A stretch of 64,000 nucleotides of DNA, taken from the NCBI GenBank assembly GCA_003254905.1, contig QANU01006828.1:687886-751885 (forward strand). Reading direction: 5' to 3'. Position 1 is the first letter of the stretch. Each line of letters opens with the position of its first letter. Under the pieces are notes generated by a model. The model searched no databases and was not told the DNA's origin. It saw only the letters and a program-made list of their open reading frames with translations. Below, piece by piece: positions 42,883 through 54,356 of this stretch. Source of the stretch: Nissolia schottii (taxonomy: Eukaryota; Streptophyta; Magnoliopsida; Fabales; Fabaceae). Both the position numbers and the translations under genes were made by a program.

Positions 42883-43671
42883 ATTGGCTTCTATTGGTTC
42901 TGTATTGTGATCCTGATATTTCCCTTCTGTCTAAGTACTTGTGAGTGTGCTTGCTTTTCTTTTATACAATATTAAAAGTCAAGTCAAGCACACATGATTT
43001 TGAACATAATAGTGTGGAAATGGGTGGGGCAACCAGCCACCAAACACTGTTGTGTTCAAGGCTGCTGAAAAGTGAAAGCAATAGTCCATGAAGCTGAACA
43101 AAATTCTCATCTTTGTTATGATTGAAATTGAAAGATTATGATATGCAAATTTGTTTTAAGTGTTAAAGTTCAAGCGAAAAGATTTTAAAAAATGGAGACT
43201 CAAGATTTTACTCCAAGTAGTAGGTGGCCTGTGGAAAAGTAGTCATGGAAGAGTATGAGAAACTAAGGGAGATGTCGTACTCGAAGAGCACTGGTGTGTG
43301 CTTGTGGTGGCTTGAATTTCTTAAGCAATTATTCGTCTTTGTTAACTTTTGATTTGAATATTCTATGCAAAATTTATTAATATTTATATTTACTTTTTAT
43401 ATTATCAAAATTATCTTAAAAAGTAATTACTAATAAAATTGCACGTATACTAAAATCAACATTTTAGCTGTGTAATGAAATTAAAATTAAGAAGTAATTA
43501 GTAAATATAATTAAATATAAGCTGTAATTGTCAATACAAAATTGTTCGACGGGCTAGACAGAATGTTACATGTGCTTGGTTGCCAGTTGCACTGCAGTGG
43601 GAAATCTCAGCAATGAAGGTCTTCGTTTAGGGCCAACTTACTCATGTTCCCAAAAATTTAGTGATACTAAC
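42883..43671. other. Divergence-free intergenic region between OMT promoter and PPR 3' end
   Basis: Promoter and 5' UTR of the minus-strand O-methyltransferase on the left, 3' flank of the PPR gene on the right, both on the minus strand. A TTTATACAATAT stretch at 42960 may be part of the promoter. No other feature is seen. Confidence 0.45.
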
Positions 43672-46212
43672 TCACCAGTAATCGCCACATGAGCAAATCC
43701 CTTCTTTGAAATGATGGAAGCGATTTGAATCCCTCATCACAATGTCCCTCTCAGTAATTCTGGATATGAACTTGGTTGCATTGTGGCAGTCACCACAAAC
43801 ACGCAAGTTTTTGAATATCCTAATGGTACTTCTTGGCGGGGTGCTGATAATTCCAAATGCAATTGCCAGTCTCTCACTATGACTTGTCAAAATCTGCTCT
43901 TTCTCATCCTCCTCAACATCCTGCAAGACAAAACTATGGTCTGGAACATAACCAAGGCTCTTCATTTTCGCAGTCAAAAACCTTAATTCCTCATATATTT
44001 CAGCACATTTAGGGTGCGTTTGGTTCCCGGTGTAAAAGACTTCAACAGTGCTGCCAACTACAACAGAGCTCCATCCAGGAGTCTTCCTCAGTCCGCGATC
44101 TCTGGCCAGTGATCTTACTTTTACTACGCCTTCCCATTTGCCAACGTTTGCAAAGATATTTGACAACAAAACATAATAGCCAACATTTTCGGAATCGACT
44201 TCCAACAAGTGACCTGAGGCGAATGCACCCAAATCTGCATTTCCATGTATTCTACAAGCATTAAGGAGAGCACCCCAGATGGATGCATCAGGCTGTACAG
44301 GCATGCTGCTCACTAAATTGTATGCCTTCTCCAAATACCCTGCTCTGCCAAGCAAATCCACCATGCAGCCGTAATGCCTCAAACTTGGCTTGAAGCCATA
44401 CTCTTTCTGCATCATACCAAAGCAGCGCTGGCCCTCATCAACTAAACCTGAATGACTACAGGCCGACAACAAAGATATGAATGTGACATGATCTGGCTTT
44501 ACCCCTTCATCTAGCATATCCTTGAAAAGTTGCAGTGCCTCTTCTCCATGCCCATGAATCCCAAGGGAAGATATTACAGCATTCCAAGGAATCGAAGTTT
44601 CCCGTGGAATTTCATAGAATAAGGACATTGCGTCATCTAACCTCCCACATTTTCCATACATGTCAATTAGGCCGGTAGCCACAAAGATATCCAAGTATAG
44701 ACAGTTCTTAATTAACCTCCCATGCATTTTCATTCCTTGTTGCAAGGCTCCAACATGGGAATATGCTGGGAGAATGCTCACCCAAGTCCCTTGAGTTGGG
44801 GTTATCTTCATACACTCTTCCATCATGTTGAAAGCATCGATTGCCTCACTTGCAAAACCATTCTGAGTATAACCTGTGATCAAAGTGTTCCATGAAACTA
44901 TATCTTTGATGGGAAGATGTTCAAAGACTGTGCATGCGCAATCCATCGCACCCAATTTTGCATACATATTCACAAGTGCATTTCCAATAACAACATCCTT
45001 TTCAAGCCATTCATGCCTAACGACGAATCCATGAACTGCCTTGCTAGTCATTTGATCACTTAACTGACCAAAAATCGAGGCCAAACTCACAATAGTCAAC
45101 AAGTCTGGTCGAATTCCAACCGACTGCATCTCTTTAAAGAACCCAAGTGCAGTAGCCGGATCACCGTTCTGCTCATACGCAGCAATTATGGAATTCCAAG
45201 ACACCAGATCCCTCGCTTTCATGTGATCAAAAACCCTTTGTGCATCCCCAAGCCTCCCAAACTTCGAATACACATTGATCAAAGCATTGGAAACAAACAC
45301 ATCCGTTTCCAACCCATGCTTTATCACGTACAAATGAATCAACAGCCCGCTAACGATATCCCCCGACTGTGCACAAACGGGAAGTATGCTCGACACGGTA
45401 ACTGGATCCATCTTAAGCCCCTCAACCCTCATACCATTCAACACATCCAGCGCCTCGGCAGCATTCCCATTGTAACAAAACCCAGAAATCATTGCGTTCC
45501 AAGAGCCCACGTCTCTCACCGGCATTTCCACAAACACCTTGCGGGCAACATCCAAATCTCCAGACCGTGAGTACAGGTTGATCAATGAGGCAGCCACAAA
45601 CACATCATGCTCAAACCCCATCTTCAACACACAGCAATGAACCTTCCTCCCATCAGAAAGATCCCTACAAGCTTTCAAAAGTGGGGGGAAAGTATAAAAA
45701 TCCGGTCTTGGACCAGAAACACAACACAACAGTTCATTGAAGCAATCCAAGGCTTCGCGGTATCTTCCACTGCGAACATATGCAGCTACCATTGAGTTCC
45801 AGGCGTAGATATTCTTCCTCCGAAGATGGTTGAACGTGGAGCGAGCGATCGAGACGTCGCCAAGAGAAGCATACAAGTTAAGGAGCTTCGTGGAATAAAC
45901 AACATCTTGAGATTTTCCCAGCACCAAGAGAAGTGCGTGGAGCTGCTTGGCAACGTCGATCTTCGTGCACCGGTGGAATGAAGCATCGAGGTCGAAACCG
46001 AACCCGAAATCAGGACCGAAACCGGAGGCAACTTCGTTGGTGGTGGTGTTGTTATCGTCTCGGGAAGGTGCAGCTGCAGCGTGGCAAACCCATCTCTGCA
46101 ATGGCGACGCTTTGGTGGTGCGCACCAATTTGAGAAGAGGAAGCATAGAACATTGGCATAAACACTGCAAGAGCTTAGACAGATCCTCGTAAGCATCAAG
46201 AAAACTAATCAA
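43672..46212 (-). CDS. DYW-subgroup PLS-class pentatricopeptide repeat protein
   Basis: A single exon of 846 residues with no stop, as usual for this family. Repeats of the P, L and S types run from about residue 80 to 620 (for example ISGFCYNGNAAEALDVLNGM). After them come the E/E+ region and the DYW cytidine-deaminase-like domain: PGWSSVVVGSTVEVF (PG box), HSERLAIAFG (the HxE zinc and catalytic motif), CGDCHNATKF (CxxC) and the terminal tripeptide DYW. Such proteins edit specific cytidines in chloroplast or mitochondrial transcripts. It most resembles Arabidopsis At4g33990 (EMB2758) by recall, so an essential seed-development role is possible but inferred. The N-terminal 50 residues look like an organelle presequence. 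Confidence 0.94.
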   Translation of the reverse strand: MISFLDAYEDLSKLLQCLCQCSMLPLLKLVRTTKASPLQRWVCHAAAAPSRDDNNTTTNEVASGFGPDFGFGFDLDASFHRCTKIDVAKQLHALLLVLGKSQDVVYSTKLLNLYASLGDVSIARSTFNHLRRKNIYAWNSMVAAYVRSGRYREALDCFNELLCCVSGPRPDFYTFPPLLKACRDLSDGRKVHCCVLKMGFEHDVFVAASLINLYSRSGDLDVARKVFVEMPVRDVGSWNAMISGFCYNGNAAEALDVLNGMRVEGLKMDPVTVSSILPVCAQSGDIVSGLLIHLYVIKHGLETDVFVSNALINVYSKFGRLGDAQRVFDHMKARDLVSWNSIIAAYEQNGDPATALGFFKEMQSVGIRPDLLTIVSLASIFGQLSDQMTSKAVHGFVVRHEWLEKDVVIGNALVNMYAKLGAMDCACTVFEHLPIKDIVSWNTLITGYTQNGFASEAIDAFNMMEECMKITPTQGTWVSILPAYSHVGALQQGMKMHGRLIKNCLYLDIFVATGLIDMYGKCGRLDDAMSLFYEIPRETSIPWNAVISSLGIHGHGEEALQLFKDMLDEGVKPDHVTFISLLSACSHSGLVDEGQRCFGMMQKEYGFKPSLRHYGCMVDLLGRAGYLEKAYNLVSSMPVQPDASIWGALLNACRIHGNADLGAFASGHLLEVDSENVGYYVLLSNIFANVGKWEGVVKVRSLARDRGLRKTPGWSSVVVGSTVEVFYTGNQTHPKCAEIYEELRFLTAKMKSLGYVPDHSFVLQDVEEDEKEQILTSHSERLAIAFGIISTPPRSTIRIFKNLRVCGDCHNATKFISRITERDIVMRDSNRFHHFKEGICSCGDYW

Positions 46213-46312
46213 TCACTAGTCACCGGAAAATAATAAACTTTTTTGTTTTGGTCAACAATGTATTTACTTATAATAACTAAATAATAGGTATATGAAGTGG
46301 GAGTAGAACCGA

Positions 46313-46716
46313 CAAAATGAGCCCGACTCCGTTTATCCGGTTAAATGAACAGATTTTACAACTGGATTTTACATGTAAAAAATAGGTTCACAAAAATTTG
46401 AAAAAAAATTGGACCGACTCGTTTATGCTCGGCAAGTTTAGGCCCACGGGTTAGCCCGTGAGCCGGTGAGCCCGTGAAATTTTTTCAAAAAATTTAAATA
46501 ATTTTTTTGAATTATTATTTTTTTGAATTTTTTGAATTTTTTGAATTTTTATTTTTGAATTTTTTTAAAAAAATAAACGGACTGGCGGCCCGGCCCGTTT
46601 AGGCCCGTAGATCGACCATAAACAAACCGGACCCTAAAAATAAACATATTTTTGGCCTGGTCCGTTTAGGCCTACGGGCCTAAAACGGACGGGGCCGGCC
46701 CGTTTGACAGCCATAA
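46313..46716. repeat. Interspersed repeat rich in GGCCCGTTT motifs
   Basis: Contains repeated words such as GGCCCGTTTAGGCCC, CCCGTGAGCC and CGGACGGGGCCGG and ends near GGCCCGTTTGACAGCC. This block is far more GC-rich than its flanks, apart from an inner poly-TTTTGAA stretch. Sequences ending in CCGTTTGACAGCC are dispersed in many plant genomes, but I cannot assign a superfamily, and the borders are approximate. Confidence 0.5.
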
Positions 46717-47191
46717 GTGGTAATTTGAGCATGAAATGTTTTTTTTTGTTTGGATTAATATATTTTTTTTGAGTAAAATAAAATCTATTTCGTTTTTTCA
46801 AAATGTATATAGTTCAATTGTTAAAAAGACCAACATTAATCATTTTGTTAGTCCTTTAAAAGAATTAATATAATGACATTTTTTTTATTGATGGAGTAAT
46901 CTAGTTATAAAATCTTTTTGGATTGCTAACGCTAAAATATAGTTTTACTCATTTGAATTTTGACATAAATTTAGTTGTATATAGATGATTCTACAAAATA
47001 TTTGATATTAAAATTATCAATATATAAACTAAATTGGTATTAAAATTCATAATATTAGCACAAAATTAACCTACAGATTTTTTGAAGATCAAAATTGATA
47101 TAAGAAAGTGTTATGAATGAATTGATGTTAAAATATGCCAACTTTAAAAAATAAGGATTAAATATAATATATATTTTTATTTATTTATTTT
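46717..47191. other. AT-rich intergenic DNA
   Basis: No gene or element recognised between the GC-rich repeat and the solo LTR. Confidence 0.4.
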
Positions 47192-47196
47192 ATATT

Positions 47197-49062
47197 TGTC
47201 ACACCTCTATTTATGACGTGACCGCACATAGGGCTACTGCCCTACGGAAGCTCTGACGTGACATACTAATGTACATGCAATGCTTAGGAATGAACAATTG
47301 ATATCATAATAAATACCGATTTCATATAATAACTACTTTCATTAAACAATAATTGAGTTTACATGTTAAACTAAAAATGTTGTTCTAATAATATGATTAA
47401 TAACGTAAATGCTAGATAGCGGATTTTGCCCTAGGTGTCTGGAACATAACTACTAAAAACTCTAGTAGACCCCACTGCGAAGCGAAGCTTACCACTGACG
47501 TTAGACCCTCGTTGCTACTGGACGAGGAGGGACGTCCCCACTATCCTCAATCGAATCTAAAAATGTTTTGACAGAGGGGTGAGTTGTCAACTCAGTGGTG
47601 GATACCTCGATACCACATAAATAGCAAATACTGCACATAATATGATGGCATATAGATACATAGGTATGTGTGTGTATGTACTGAAGGAATATGTAACAAT
47701 TGAGGCAAATATAAAACTGTTGTATTAAATGAATTGAATAAACTACATATACTGAATAAACTGAATAACTGCTAGAATGTAAAACTGATCTATTGTACGT
47801 ATGCTCATGTCCTCTGGCGGAAGAGCACAATTCAAGGGAGCCGCAGCTCAACCTTACTTCACCAAGATAAATTCGGGTGGTGCTGGTACACACGCAACCT
47901 AGATATCTGTGAGGGTACGCATACCCTAAGTCTGAGGAGTCTTTCGCTCATATCTATCTACTACTGAGTCTGAGTTGCGAGGTCATTGACTCCGCACAGC
48001 TCTAAGTCATCTATCGTGTGATCTATTGTATGTAAAGTCTTTTAGGGAGCTGTCTTTGATTGCTCATGTTGTTAAGGCCTAAGGCTACTAATTATGACAA
48101 GTATGTCCTACTTAGCTAATCTTGTTTATTAGTCCGGATTCAATGACTAAGGTCCCATACTTAGAGCAGGATTTCTAGGTAAGAGAGGCGTGTCACAACG
48201 GACATCTTAAGTATCAAGTCTTGCCTTAGCCAGAACTTGCCCCTTGTTAGGGTTATGCCTTAACCGAAGTCTTTATTTAAAGTCTTATTACATAATCCTA
48301 ATCAAACAAATCTAAGGGATATAGTGTCTAAGGGTTTAGGTCTCTGTCTTAACATAACATGTCGTAGCATATATAACATAGCATAAGTATAAACACATGG
48401 CATATATAGCACATCACATAAGTATGACATCTACCGAACATGTATATGAATAGCTAATTAACTACTAGTATGTTATGGTATAACTAACTTTATTGATGGA
48501 CTGTCAAAGTGGGACCATCGACGCACCGGGACCGTCACTCACCTGGAATGTTGCGGAACGGAGGAACACTAACACTAGGGGGCTCCTAGCAGCGTGGCGT
48601 TGGCACCTGGAAAGCCTGGTACCACCATCAGAAACCCTTACAATAAATCTTTTAACTGGTAAGCCTCAAGGTAGCAATTCTGGCATCACCACGGTGTCTT
48701 GTGGACCACTGTGGGCCACCACCAACATAGTTACGGTGCCAGGGCCTACTACCCTAGGTCATCCTAAGAGAAGGAATAACTACCTACCTAAGAGGGAGAG
48801 AAGAATTAAGTAGAAACTCATTCTAATAGGGAATAAGAGCTTCAGACTTTGAGCGAGTTAGGATGAGGGGAGGAGAGCTCTATTTATAGAAGGGATGACC
48901 AAGGAGTTGGACCGGGCCCTCTCCTAGTCCAAAAATGTGGAACTAGGGTTTCTTAGTCAGTAGAGACGCACTGGAGCGTGTTTTAGCCGCTACAGTGCCT
49001 CGGCTTGTGCGCCTTACGTCTCGCGTGAGATGTGTCCCTTTTTTTGTTTTTGGGTCGCCACA
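47197..49062. mobile_element. Solo LTR, 1866 bp, with 5-bp target-site duplication
   Basis: Starts TGTCACACC and ends GTCGCCACA, that is TG...CA, the ends of an LTR. It is flanked by identical 5-bp direct repeats ATATT at 47192-47196 and 49063-49067, a target-site duplication of normal retrotransposon length. No second copy of its ends is found inside, and no primer-binding site, polypurine tract or protein domain is visible, so a solo LTR left by recombination between the two LTRs is the simplest reading. A TATA-like sequence (TATTTATA, 48881-48888) on the plus strand suggests it points to the right. Open frames at 47501-47893 and 48493-48813 have no family features. Confidence 0.82.
48881..48888 (+). 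promoter_or_regulatory. TATA-like box inside the solo LTR
   Basis: TATTTATA at 174-181 bases from the right LTR end, preceded by GGAGAGCTC. Position fits a U3/R boundary, but promoter activity is only inferred. Confidence 0.35.
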
Positions 49063-49239
49063 ATATTATTCAACATTAATTTCTCATGTCTTATAATAAT
49101 AACTAATACATGGTTGGCTAAAGTAATTTGATAGTTGTTCAGTCATTGAAATTCAAGTTTTACGGATGTGAAAAATAATGCTGGAAAAACTAAAAAACTC
49201 ATGGTGATGATACCTTACTTGCTATCCTCAGCCTTGCCA

Positions 49240-49565
49240 ATTTGTGTATAATTTGATGTATCGATATTAATACTTGCATTGTAGGGTCAAGAATTAAGTA
49301 AAAGCATTGGCTTTCAAAGATTTGTATTCTTATAGAGATATATCAAGGTTTTTGGTCCCTCGGCTTCTACCTGCATTTATTAACTAGAACTTGTCATACC
49401 AGTGATTTTGATTAAAAGAACCGATTCGTGCAGAATTTGATGTCTTGATATTAATATTTGTATTGTAGAGTCAACAAGAATTAAGCAAATGCACTTTTCA
49501 CATAATTGAATTGATGATCCAAATTTCCTATTAAGGTCTTTGGTCCCTTGGCTTCTACAAATGCA
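49240..49565. repeat. Diverged direct repeat, two copies of about 140 bp
   Basis: Segments 49240-49376 and 49424-49565 share the ordered blocks AATTTGATGT, GATATTAATA, TTGTATTGTAG or TTGCATTGTAG, AAGAATTAAG, TTTGGTCCCT and GGCTTCTAC. They are about 185 bases apart. No function recognised; an old duplication of intergenic sequence is likely. Confidence 0.6.
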
Positions 49566-49793
49566 ACGCCCCATAATGGCTGCCTTAACTTGCAGGAGCA
49601 AAAACAACCACTGGTGCTGCAACTAACCACAACAAATTAATTAAGATAGCCTGGTTAATTAGTGTTACATCCCCACCACCATTTGAAGTTTTTCTCTCAT
49701 AGGGTTGGCTTGATTCTTCTCGAATACTTCCTCCAATTTATATTTATTGTTTAGAGTTAACACACAAATTAAGAAAAATAATTAAAAAATTGG

Positions 49794-49853
49794 TATAATA
49801 ATAATAATAATAATAATCACAATAACAATAATAATAATAGTAATAATAATATT
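49794..49853. repeat. AAT microsatellite with interruptions
   Basis: ATA/AAT units with single CAC and GTA interruptions. A Stowaway-like word (CTTCCTCCAATTTATATTTA) lies just before it at about 49727. Confidence 0.85.
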
Positions 49854-50835
49854 TTTAGTAATGATAAGAAAAAAAATTATTCCCGTTAATTTTATCAATG
49901 TAAATGTGGGTGATTTTTCACGTGTAAAGGTGGAAATGGACTGAGTTAAACTAGGTTTGACTAAAATAAGCTTTACTTATTTTTAAATTATTCAGCCTAA
50001 GCTTGAGCCTATTACTTGTTACAGGCTCTTTTTCTAAGACTCGGTTTCATCTTTTTAAAAACTTAAAATGACTCGAAAGCTTGTTTACATGCCTACTTGA
50101 AATAAAGAAAACTAATATGCTTAGATGTTATTTGTCATTGAAGCTATATATAAGGTGTATCAAATTAAGTCATTAACAGGAAATACATGAAAAAAATTAT
50201 TTTTTTCAACCCTTTAAGTTTAACACGGTCAAAATAAGCATGAAAGAAGATAAATTATATCAGTAACTAAAAAAGAATACTACTATACAAATATTGAAGT
50301 GATATAATAAGAAAAAATAAATTAAGGTATTATACAACAAACAGAAAGATAAAACACTAAGTGTCAAGGTCTAAGATAAAGTCAAAGAGATGAAAAATCA
50401 AAAAAGAAATGCTAACACTATTTCTAAAAGAGAGACAGTAATAAAAAATGTTTTGAATATTATTAAGTTATATTATAAAAATACGATAAGATTTTTTAAT
50501 TTAAGAATATATTTTTTTATAAATAAACTGACATGTTTAGTCTAATAGACTTTCTGTTAAGCTTATGGTTTAATCTATTTAGTTAAAATGATTTTTTTTT
50601 AAAGTTTTAGTCTAATTTATTTATTAAATATATTAGGCCGATAACTTGTGGACCCAGCAATGTAAGAAGTTAGTAATAAGTTACAATTATTCTCAAAGCC
50701 GGCGAAGTATTGTTTAGTGATAATTCCATATATAACCAGTGCCAATGGTATCTATATATACCTGCACTCTTGCATGAACAAAACTCATACAATATCTCTG
50801 ATCTGAAAAGCAAGAAACTTGAAGAGGAAAAACAA
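49854..50835. other. Intergenic, upstream of the O-methyltransferase pseudogene
   Basis: AT-rich, with repeated words such as AAACTAGGTTTGACT and TTTAGTCTAAT. No gene recognised. The last 130 bases include TCTATATATACC (50750), a possible TATA box for the pseudogene. Confidence 0.4.
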
Positions 50836-51449
50836 ATGAAATCAATGGAGAAAAAAGAGGTGAAAGCCCCAACAAAGGAAGAAGATGATCAGGCTTGCCT
50901 CTACGCGATACTGATGTCCAGTTTCCAAGTGTTCCCTCCCATTCTGAATGCTGCTATTGATCTCAACCTGTTTGACATAATCTCTAAGTTGTCCACATCA
51001 GGTTCATATTTGTCTGTCCCCGAAATCGCCTCTCCACTTCTCGTGGTGGCCGTGCAACACCCTGACTTACACAATAGGCTAAACAGGATGTTGCGCGTGC
51101 TCGCTTGTTTCGCATCGTGGGTTGAGAGGCTTTATAGTCTCTCACTTGTTGGCAAATATTTCATCAAAGATGAGACTAGGACTCTCGCTTTTTTCTCAAA
51201 TCTCATTTGCCACCTAACTCCGCTACAAGTTTTGTAAGTATATTACTCTCCCCTCTGCTAATGTCTTTTAAGGTTTTTCCATGTAGATTAAGGAATTATT
51301 AAAATTGTATACATACACAAAAAAATTTACATATGTTTGACAAAATTACCCTTCTGACTTTTTAGAAAAGTGGAAAGTCATGTATGATCCTAAACTTTTA
51401 CTTGGTGTCCTACTTGGTCCTTGATATAAATTAAGTGTCAAATTAGTCC

Positions 51450-52572
51450 TGTTAGGGTTGCCAAAATTTGCGACGCGACCAAAAGGTTTGAAAGAAAATA
51501 GAGGCGAATTTAATTAATGATAATACGAGTAATCGTCAAAAAGAATGTTGGTGACATAAATACCAACTGTTGACGACATGAATATCGATAAGGTTGGAGA
51601 CATGAATAGCAACCCAATAAGTTAGTCGCGACAGAAATAGTTGAAGTTGATGATAAATGATAGGCGACAGAAATCAGCATTGGAATGGTTGATTATATAT
51701 TGAGGTCGCTAGCCAAGTAGAGTAAAAATGTTGACAATATTGCTTTGCCACCAATGGATTGAAAGATGTATCGAGTTTAGACTGTCGCAAGTATGTAAAG
51801 TTACCCAAAAGATGATGGTCACACTAGAGTAGCAAGAGTCTTATATGAGATTAGGATTGCGACATGATTTAAGACTTGACGAGAAAAGTATGATACAATT
51901 CAAAGGTAGGCTTTTGGGAGGGAATGGTTGTCAACAGATATCTCTTATAACGAAGGTAGCTTCCCATCTGACGTGGCGCACGAAGGGTAATAACTACCCA
52001 CCTTCAGAGCTTGATGGGCATATGAAGGACAGGTAATAAGAAAACCACTGTTGCACGTACGTGTCATCCATGGTGGCTTAATTGGTCTGGATTTTTCGTA
52101 CCACAACGGGCCAAGCGGTAACTGTCACCAGAACGGGAGAATAACGGTTAGAGTCCTCAAAATTCTATAAATAGAGGGCTTCGGGGACAAATCAAAAGGT
52201 GGTTCATTGATTACCAAATACTCACATAAGTCCCCTGACGGCAGCAGCAATACGCAAAAACCCAATGTATGTCACCTCCCTTTACTTTTCTGCATTTTTA
52301 CTTCTTGCTTCAATAGGGGTAGTTCTTAATTCCTAGTTCTTTATTGCTTTTTTCCTTTATCACTTGTCTTCCTTGCTTTTCACAAGGAAATTGTACTCTA
52401 GAATCACCCATCGGTGGTCATAAATAAAATATTACAATTTCACGTCTCCACTTCTTGCATTCTAAATTCCCGCCCCTGTTCTTTACCGAAAACTCGTAAT
52501 CGCTTGTTCCGTCTTAAAATAATCTTTTGAGTTTACGTTAAGTAATTCCCCGGAATTATTTCGTGTAGAACA
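51450..52572 (+). mobile_element. Solo LTR, 1123 bp, with 5-bp target-site duplication
   Basis: Begins TGTTAGGGTTGCC and ends TCGTGTAGAACA (TG...CA). Identical 5-base flanks AGTCC lie at 51445-51449 and 52573-52577. Internally there is TATAAATAGAGGGC (52166 on), typical of an LTR promoter, and ATAAATAAAAT near 52420 as a poly-A signal candidate, both on the plus strand. No internal retrotransposon region remains. The insertion point is inside the TIR element at 51378-52960, so it is younger than that element. Confidence 0.87.
52166..52173 (+). promoter_or_regulatory. TATA box of the solo LTR
   Basis: TATAAATA followed by GAGGGC, about 400 bases before the right LTR end. It could drive transcription into intron 1 and block 2 of the O-methyltransferase pseudogene, but that is not shown. 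Confidence 0.45.
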
Positions 52573-54295
52573 AGTCCCCAACTTTTTTCACTGTTGTCCT
52601 CATTAGTACTCCATCCATGAGCCACTTGGACGAAGGAACTAACAAAGACTGATAAAAAATGGCGGGGAATCAAATAGGGTACTGAGCATTACACCAAGGA
52701 CCAAATAGAGGGTCTAACAAGGGTAACAATATCATTTTTTTAGGAGACTCGTCGATGATTAAGACAAAGAGGGAGTGATGGGTAGGAAATAGATGGTGGT
52801 TAAACAAATACTTAACAGTCAACTCACCCTCCGTCACTGAGCTCATGGGCGGAGGGATTAACGAGTGCAATGACAAAAATGTTGTGACTATTTTGACACT
52901 TTATTTATAGCAGAGACCAAATAGGGCTTTAAGTAAAAGTTTAGGGACTAAAGAGGAAATTTCCCCGTAAAATATTATGAAACAATGATGGGTATGAGCA
53001 AGAATATAAATAAGGTAAAACTGGAAGAAGAAAAAAATAATTAATAGTACCTAGAAATCCCAAAATGATAGATATTGTGGACTAACTTTTTTAGCCAAAA
53101 AGGACAGTTATTCTTGGACAGAGGGAGTATTTAACTTCAAGAGATGCTACTCAATCGTAAGTTTTTTGTCAAAATTCTAGACAAAAATTATAGGAATGGT
53201 CAAATGAAATGAGGTGGTAGACTCATTAATTCAAGTGTTAATATTATATCTCATTATTATTATTCTCTGACAATTCAATTCTAACAAACAATTTAGTTGT
53301 TTTTCATTTAACATAAATTACTCATTGACTTTTGTTGACGTGTTATGATTGTAGTCCGGCTTAAAATAAAAGTACTTAAAAAAAAACAAATGTTAAAATA
53401 CAACTTTTAAAAAAAGTACTTAAAAAAAGCTAAAATGCCATTTTTTTCCCAAAAAAAATGTTGGCACTGCTCCATTTATTTAAAAAAATAGTAATATAAG
53501 TGATTTGTAATAAAAGTACCTTACAAAGGAAAATAAAACTCTTAAAAAAAATTATACTATAAAAATTTAAGTAAAAAAGAAAAATATTTTTTAAAAAGCA
53601 ATTCAAACGAGGCCCACAATTTATTACAATGAAATGAACTGCCGTATTGATGCATGTCTTTTTTATTGATAATTTTATTTTAGGCTAAAGTTTAAGGATG
53701 CAACTCTTGATGGAGGAACAGACTTATTCAACGAGGTTTATGGGATACCCGCTTGGGAGAACATGTTGAAGGAATACACAATTGAGCCACACTTTCAACA
53801 AGGCAGCAATGACAGATTTATCAGCAATACAAATGAGGAAATACTTGGAAGTATATGACGGATTTGAAGGGGTGGTGTCAACGTTAGTTGATGTTGGAGG
53901 AGGCACAGGGCAATGTCTCAAAATGATAATCTCAAAGCACCCTAATATAAAAGGAATTAACTTTGATTTGCCCCAACTGATACAACATGCCCCACCCTAT
54001 CCAGGTATATATATTCTCTTCTCACCATGCAACTCATGGGATTGCTAAAAAATAATATGGTTATACTTATGTCGAGAAGGACAAGACTCAAGACTATTTT
54101 GAACGCACACAAAATAAAAATAGGATCTAAGTGAGACTAAAATACGCTTAGTAAAGCACACAACAAAAATACCATAACTCATTCTTATTTTGTATCCAAC
54201 AAAGTGTTAATCTTGTGCCTAAGAAAAAATTTATCAAGCAGAGGTAAAGAGAATAATATTGTGTGAAAATTTTACAAGAGTTGAGAATCTTGTCA

Positions 54296-54356
54296 TGTAT
54301 AAATTTTTATCACTGATAAGGATTCACCTTTTTAATCAAAGATAAAAATTTATACA
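54296..54356. repeat. Perfect 16-bp inverted repeat in intron 2 of the pseudogene
   Basis: TGTATAAATTTTTATC at 54296-54311 is exactly inverted at 54341-54356, with 29 bases between. Probably the relic of a small MITE. Confidence 0.8.

Larger units (their letters stand above)
51378..52960. mobile_element. Terminal-inverted-repeat element, interrupted by a solo LTR
   Basis: Near the left end, CCTAAACTTTTACTTGG (51389 on) is the inverted counterpart of TAAGTAAAAGTTTAGG (52930-52945), and similarity continues inward for about 80 bases, including AAGTGTCAAATTAGTC against GACTATTTTGACACTT. Removing the 1123-bp LTR and one target duplication leaves about 455 bp, the size of a non-autonomous DNA element. 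It lies in intron 1 of the O-methyltransferase pseudogene. Outer limits are approximate. Confidence 0.65.

Noticed and set aside
47501..48813. Two open frames of 106-130 codons inside the solo LTR
   Set aside because: LTRs are non-coding and neither frame contains a recognisable retrotransposon motif.
53117..53131. A Stowaway-like end GGACAGAGGGAGTA in the pseudogene intron
   Set aside because: No matching partner end or TA duplication was found nearby, so it is at most a decayed remnant.
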